A stretch of DNA of 7,478 bases from Verrucomicrobia bacterium TMED60 (GTDB lineage: Bacteria; Verrucomicrobiota; Verrucomicrobiae; Opitutales; MB11C04): contig NHDN01000058.1 in assembly GCA_002171765.1 (NCBI GenBank), forward strand, positions 57,304 through 64,781. Direction: 5' to 3'. Under the pieces are notes generated by a model that had not been told where the DNA came from, did not search any database, and was given only the letters and a program-made list of their open reading frames with translations. A program made the position numbers and the translations under genes. Positions 6,029 through 7,478 of this stretch are shown piece by piece; the first letter of the stretch is position 1; each line of letters opens with the position of its first letter.

Positions 6029-7478
6029 TTATTGTCCACGGATTTTTATAAACGGTGTACCGTTAGGAAGTGTTGCGGTAGAATTAATGTGTCCATCAAC
6101 ACCTTGGAATTGAGTTCTGGAAAGGTTTTGATTTCCTATCCCAAGGTGCTTAACATTATAGAAGTTAACCCCGCCTCCGACAACTGCACTAGCTGAACTT
6201 TCTCTAATGTTAAGAGACCCTGCTTGACTGCGGAGCATAACATCAGCCGTTGCTGGGAAAGAAGTGTTCTGGATATGAATTGTTTTGGATTCCATGTAAA
6301 TATCATCCACTCTGCCTGAAAATCCCAGATTGTTAATGTTAATTAAATCATTGGCGTAGAGGTATACATTGTCAGGGTCAGAAGATGTACTGTTAGCAAG
6401 ACCAACTGAAAAATTAGCTGTTGATATGTTCAATGTGCCTAAAGAACCGAGAGCGAGATTACCACCCGTTTTGATGTTAGTGTTGACCAGGAACATGCTG
6501 CTCGCAGTCGTGTCTCCCGCTCCAATGCCTAAATTGGATCCAGTGTATTCGATGTCAGAACCATCAATCATGACATTGTCTGCTGCCCCTAAAACCAACG
6601 CGTGATCTTCAACATTGTTGTTGTTAGTGAACCTAATATTGCCAGCTGTTTGTAAGTCCTTAGCTGCACCAAGGATCAAAACTTTACGATCTGAAGTAGA
6701 TGTTGCCTTGGATAATTGATTACTGACATCTACACTACTTTCGCTACCGGACTGGCCAAGAGTTAGATTAGCAGAAGCTGTAAGTTGAACATTAGAAAGG
6801 GGTATATCCAAGACGCTCGAAAGAGTGTTCTCTGTAGGATCCCACTGTTCGCTTTTGAAAGTTCTCTCACCGGTGAGTGTGGAAAGAAAGGAGAGATAAT
6901 CTTTAGAAGAAGAAGTGGTATTGATCAGGCTGCTTAAAGAAGACTCGTTTGAATACCCACTGTAGTTAGTACCAAGTACAGCAGACGCAAGGCTTTCACT
7001 ACCTTCACCAAAAGCACCGTAGGATGATAGGATGCGAAGGAAGGCTAAATTGTGACCACTGGTAAGGGTAGATGTGGAAATAACATCAGGGATGGAATTG
7101 GTAATTGACCGATCAGTGAGCAAACTAGTTGCCAAAGAAAGGGCTGACTCGAACTGTTCAGTGCGGGTGTAAGAACTCCCATATCTGGTTAAAGTAAGAG
7201 TAATAGCCTCAGCGAATATCAACGCATCTTCAAGTGATGATCCTTCTACAGCGGATAAAAGCAGATCACCATGTAATTTCGCATCTTCAAGTGAGTGACC
7301 AGCACGAAGTAGATTCCCGTATTCTTTTGCATCGTCAATAGAAATTCCTTGGTCAAGCAAATCAAGATGAGCATCCACATCAGCGAATGAAATACCCTTT
7401 ATTAGATGCTTGCCATGGGTTGCAAATTTAGTTGATCCTGCTTCAGCATAAGAAGTTCTTAAATTATCGAGCCCGTGT
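6029..7478 (-). CDS. Large surface-type protein: helical repeats then beta-solenoid (partial, start beyond right edge)
   Basis: The frame is open from the right edge to TAA at 6029-6031, giving 482 visible C-terminal residues. A GTG at 7378 lies inside repeats and is not a credible start, so the gene continues past the window. The first 95 or so residues are short helical repeats with the core G-x-S-L-E-D-A. A Ser/Thr-rich stretch follows. From about 6690 downward the protein shows short beta-turn repeats of about 20-30 residues, such as VLILGAAKDLQTAGNIRF, LVLGAADNVMIDGSDIEY, LALGSLGTLNISTANF and VYLYANDLININNLGF. This pattern fits a right-handed beta-helix like those of filamentous-haemagglutinin-type adhesins. 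The C-terminus (NGTPFIKIRGQ) has no autotransporter barrel and no evident sorting domain. The next gene downstream encodes a separate barrel, which may serve this protein. An adhesive or surface-layer role is inference. Confidence 0.65.
   Translation of the reverse strand, partial: HGLDNLRTSYAEAGSTKFATHGKHLIKGISFADVDAHLDLLDQGISIDDAKEYGNLLRAGHSLEDAKLHGDLLLSAVEGSSLEDALIFAEAITLTLTRYGSSYTRTEQFESALSLATSLLTDRSITNSIPDVISTSTLTSGHNLAFLRILSSYGAFGEGSESLASAVLGTNYSGYSNESSLSSLINTTSSSKDYLSFLSTLTGERTFKSEQWDPTENTLSSVLDIPLSNVQLTASANLTLGQSGSESSVDVSNQLSKATSTSDRKVLILGAAKDLQTAGNIRFTNNNNVEDHALVLGAADNVMIDGSDIEYTGSNLGIGAGDTTASSMFLVNTNIKTGGNLALGSLGTLNISTANFSVGLANSTSSDPDNVYLYANDLININNLGFSGRVDDIYMESKTIHIQNTSFPATADVMLRSQAGSLNIRESSASAVVGGGVNFYNVKHLGIGNQNLSRTQFQGVDGHINSTATLPNGTPFIKIRGQ
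7196..7438 (-). repeat. Tandem 16-residue (48-base) helical repeats in the large surface protein
   Basis: Successive units begin at 7438 (14 codons, degenerate), 7396 (16 codons), 7348 (16 codons), 7300 (19 codons) and 7243 (about 16 codons). The cores are GSTKFATHGKHLIK, GISFADVDAHLDLLDQ, GISIDDAKEYGNLLRA, GHSLEDAKLHGDLLLSAVE and GSSLEDALIFAEAI. The shared pattern is Gly-x-Ser-hydrophobic-acidic-Asp-Ala, then His/Tyr-Gly-x-Leu-Leu. A 14-base DNA match, GCATCTTCAAGTGA, occurs at 7224-7237 and 7281-7294, showing recent duplication. A further partial unit (HGLDNLRTSYAEA) precedes these at the edge. I do not recognise the repeat family. Confidence 0.7.

Noticed and set aside
6369..6605. Plus-strand open frame of 78 codons opposite the beta-solenoid region
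   Set aside because: It is antisense to regular beta-turn repeats, which leave open antisense frames by composition; no start signal or domain was seen.

Overview
The window is AT-rich bacterial DNA with six protein-coding genes that can be read in full or nearly so, plus two genes cut by the edges. No RNA genes, insertion sequences or CRISPR arrays were seen. The gene content suggests a Gram-negative bacterium, most likely a marine member of Verrucomicrobiota (Opitutae-like). This lineage guess is inference. It rests on a KorA gamma-alpha fusion paired with KorB, FecR-like proteins placed next to an outer-membrane barrel and a giant beta-solenoid protein, and the absence of Shine-Dalgarno sequences before nearly all starts.

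Left part, plus strand (1-3379): the tail of a probable 2-oxoglutarate/Fe(II) oxygenase ends at 146. After a 143-base AT-rich gap come korA (290-2137) and korB (2148-3170), separated by 10 bases. They encode the two subunits of 2-oxoglutarate:ferredoxin oxidoreductase, a CoA-, thiamine diphosphate- and Fe-S-dependent enzyme at the 2-oxoglutarate step of the TCA cycle. A 53-residue single-span membrane protein (3218-3379) follows.

Right part, minus strand (3440-7478): four genes run leftward in a tight row that looks like one operon. In transcription order they are: a large surface-type protein with helical repeats followed by a beta-solenoid, entering from beyond the right edge; a beta-barrel outer-membrane protein; a FecR-domain periplasmic protein; and a Sel1/MORN repeat protein. 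The spacings are 29 bases, 0 bases and a 14-base overlap. The last two genes appear to start with TTG at the preceding stop codon, which suggests translational coupling. All four products have export signals, or in the case of the truncated first gene a surface-protein character. They probably form an envelope or surface-display module whose function is unknown.

The most striking signal is at 4933-4963. A perfect 10-bp GC-rich hairpin followed by eight T residues on the minus strand lies inside the signal-peptide codons of the FecR-domain gene. It has the form of an intrinsic terminator embedded in coding sequence, directly after the stop of the barrel gene. It may act as a translation-dependent attenuator that separates output of the adhesin and barrel from output of the FecR and Sel1/MORN proteins.
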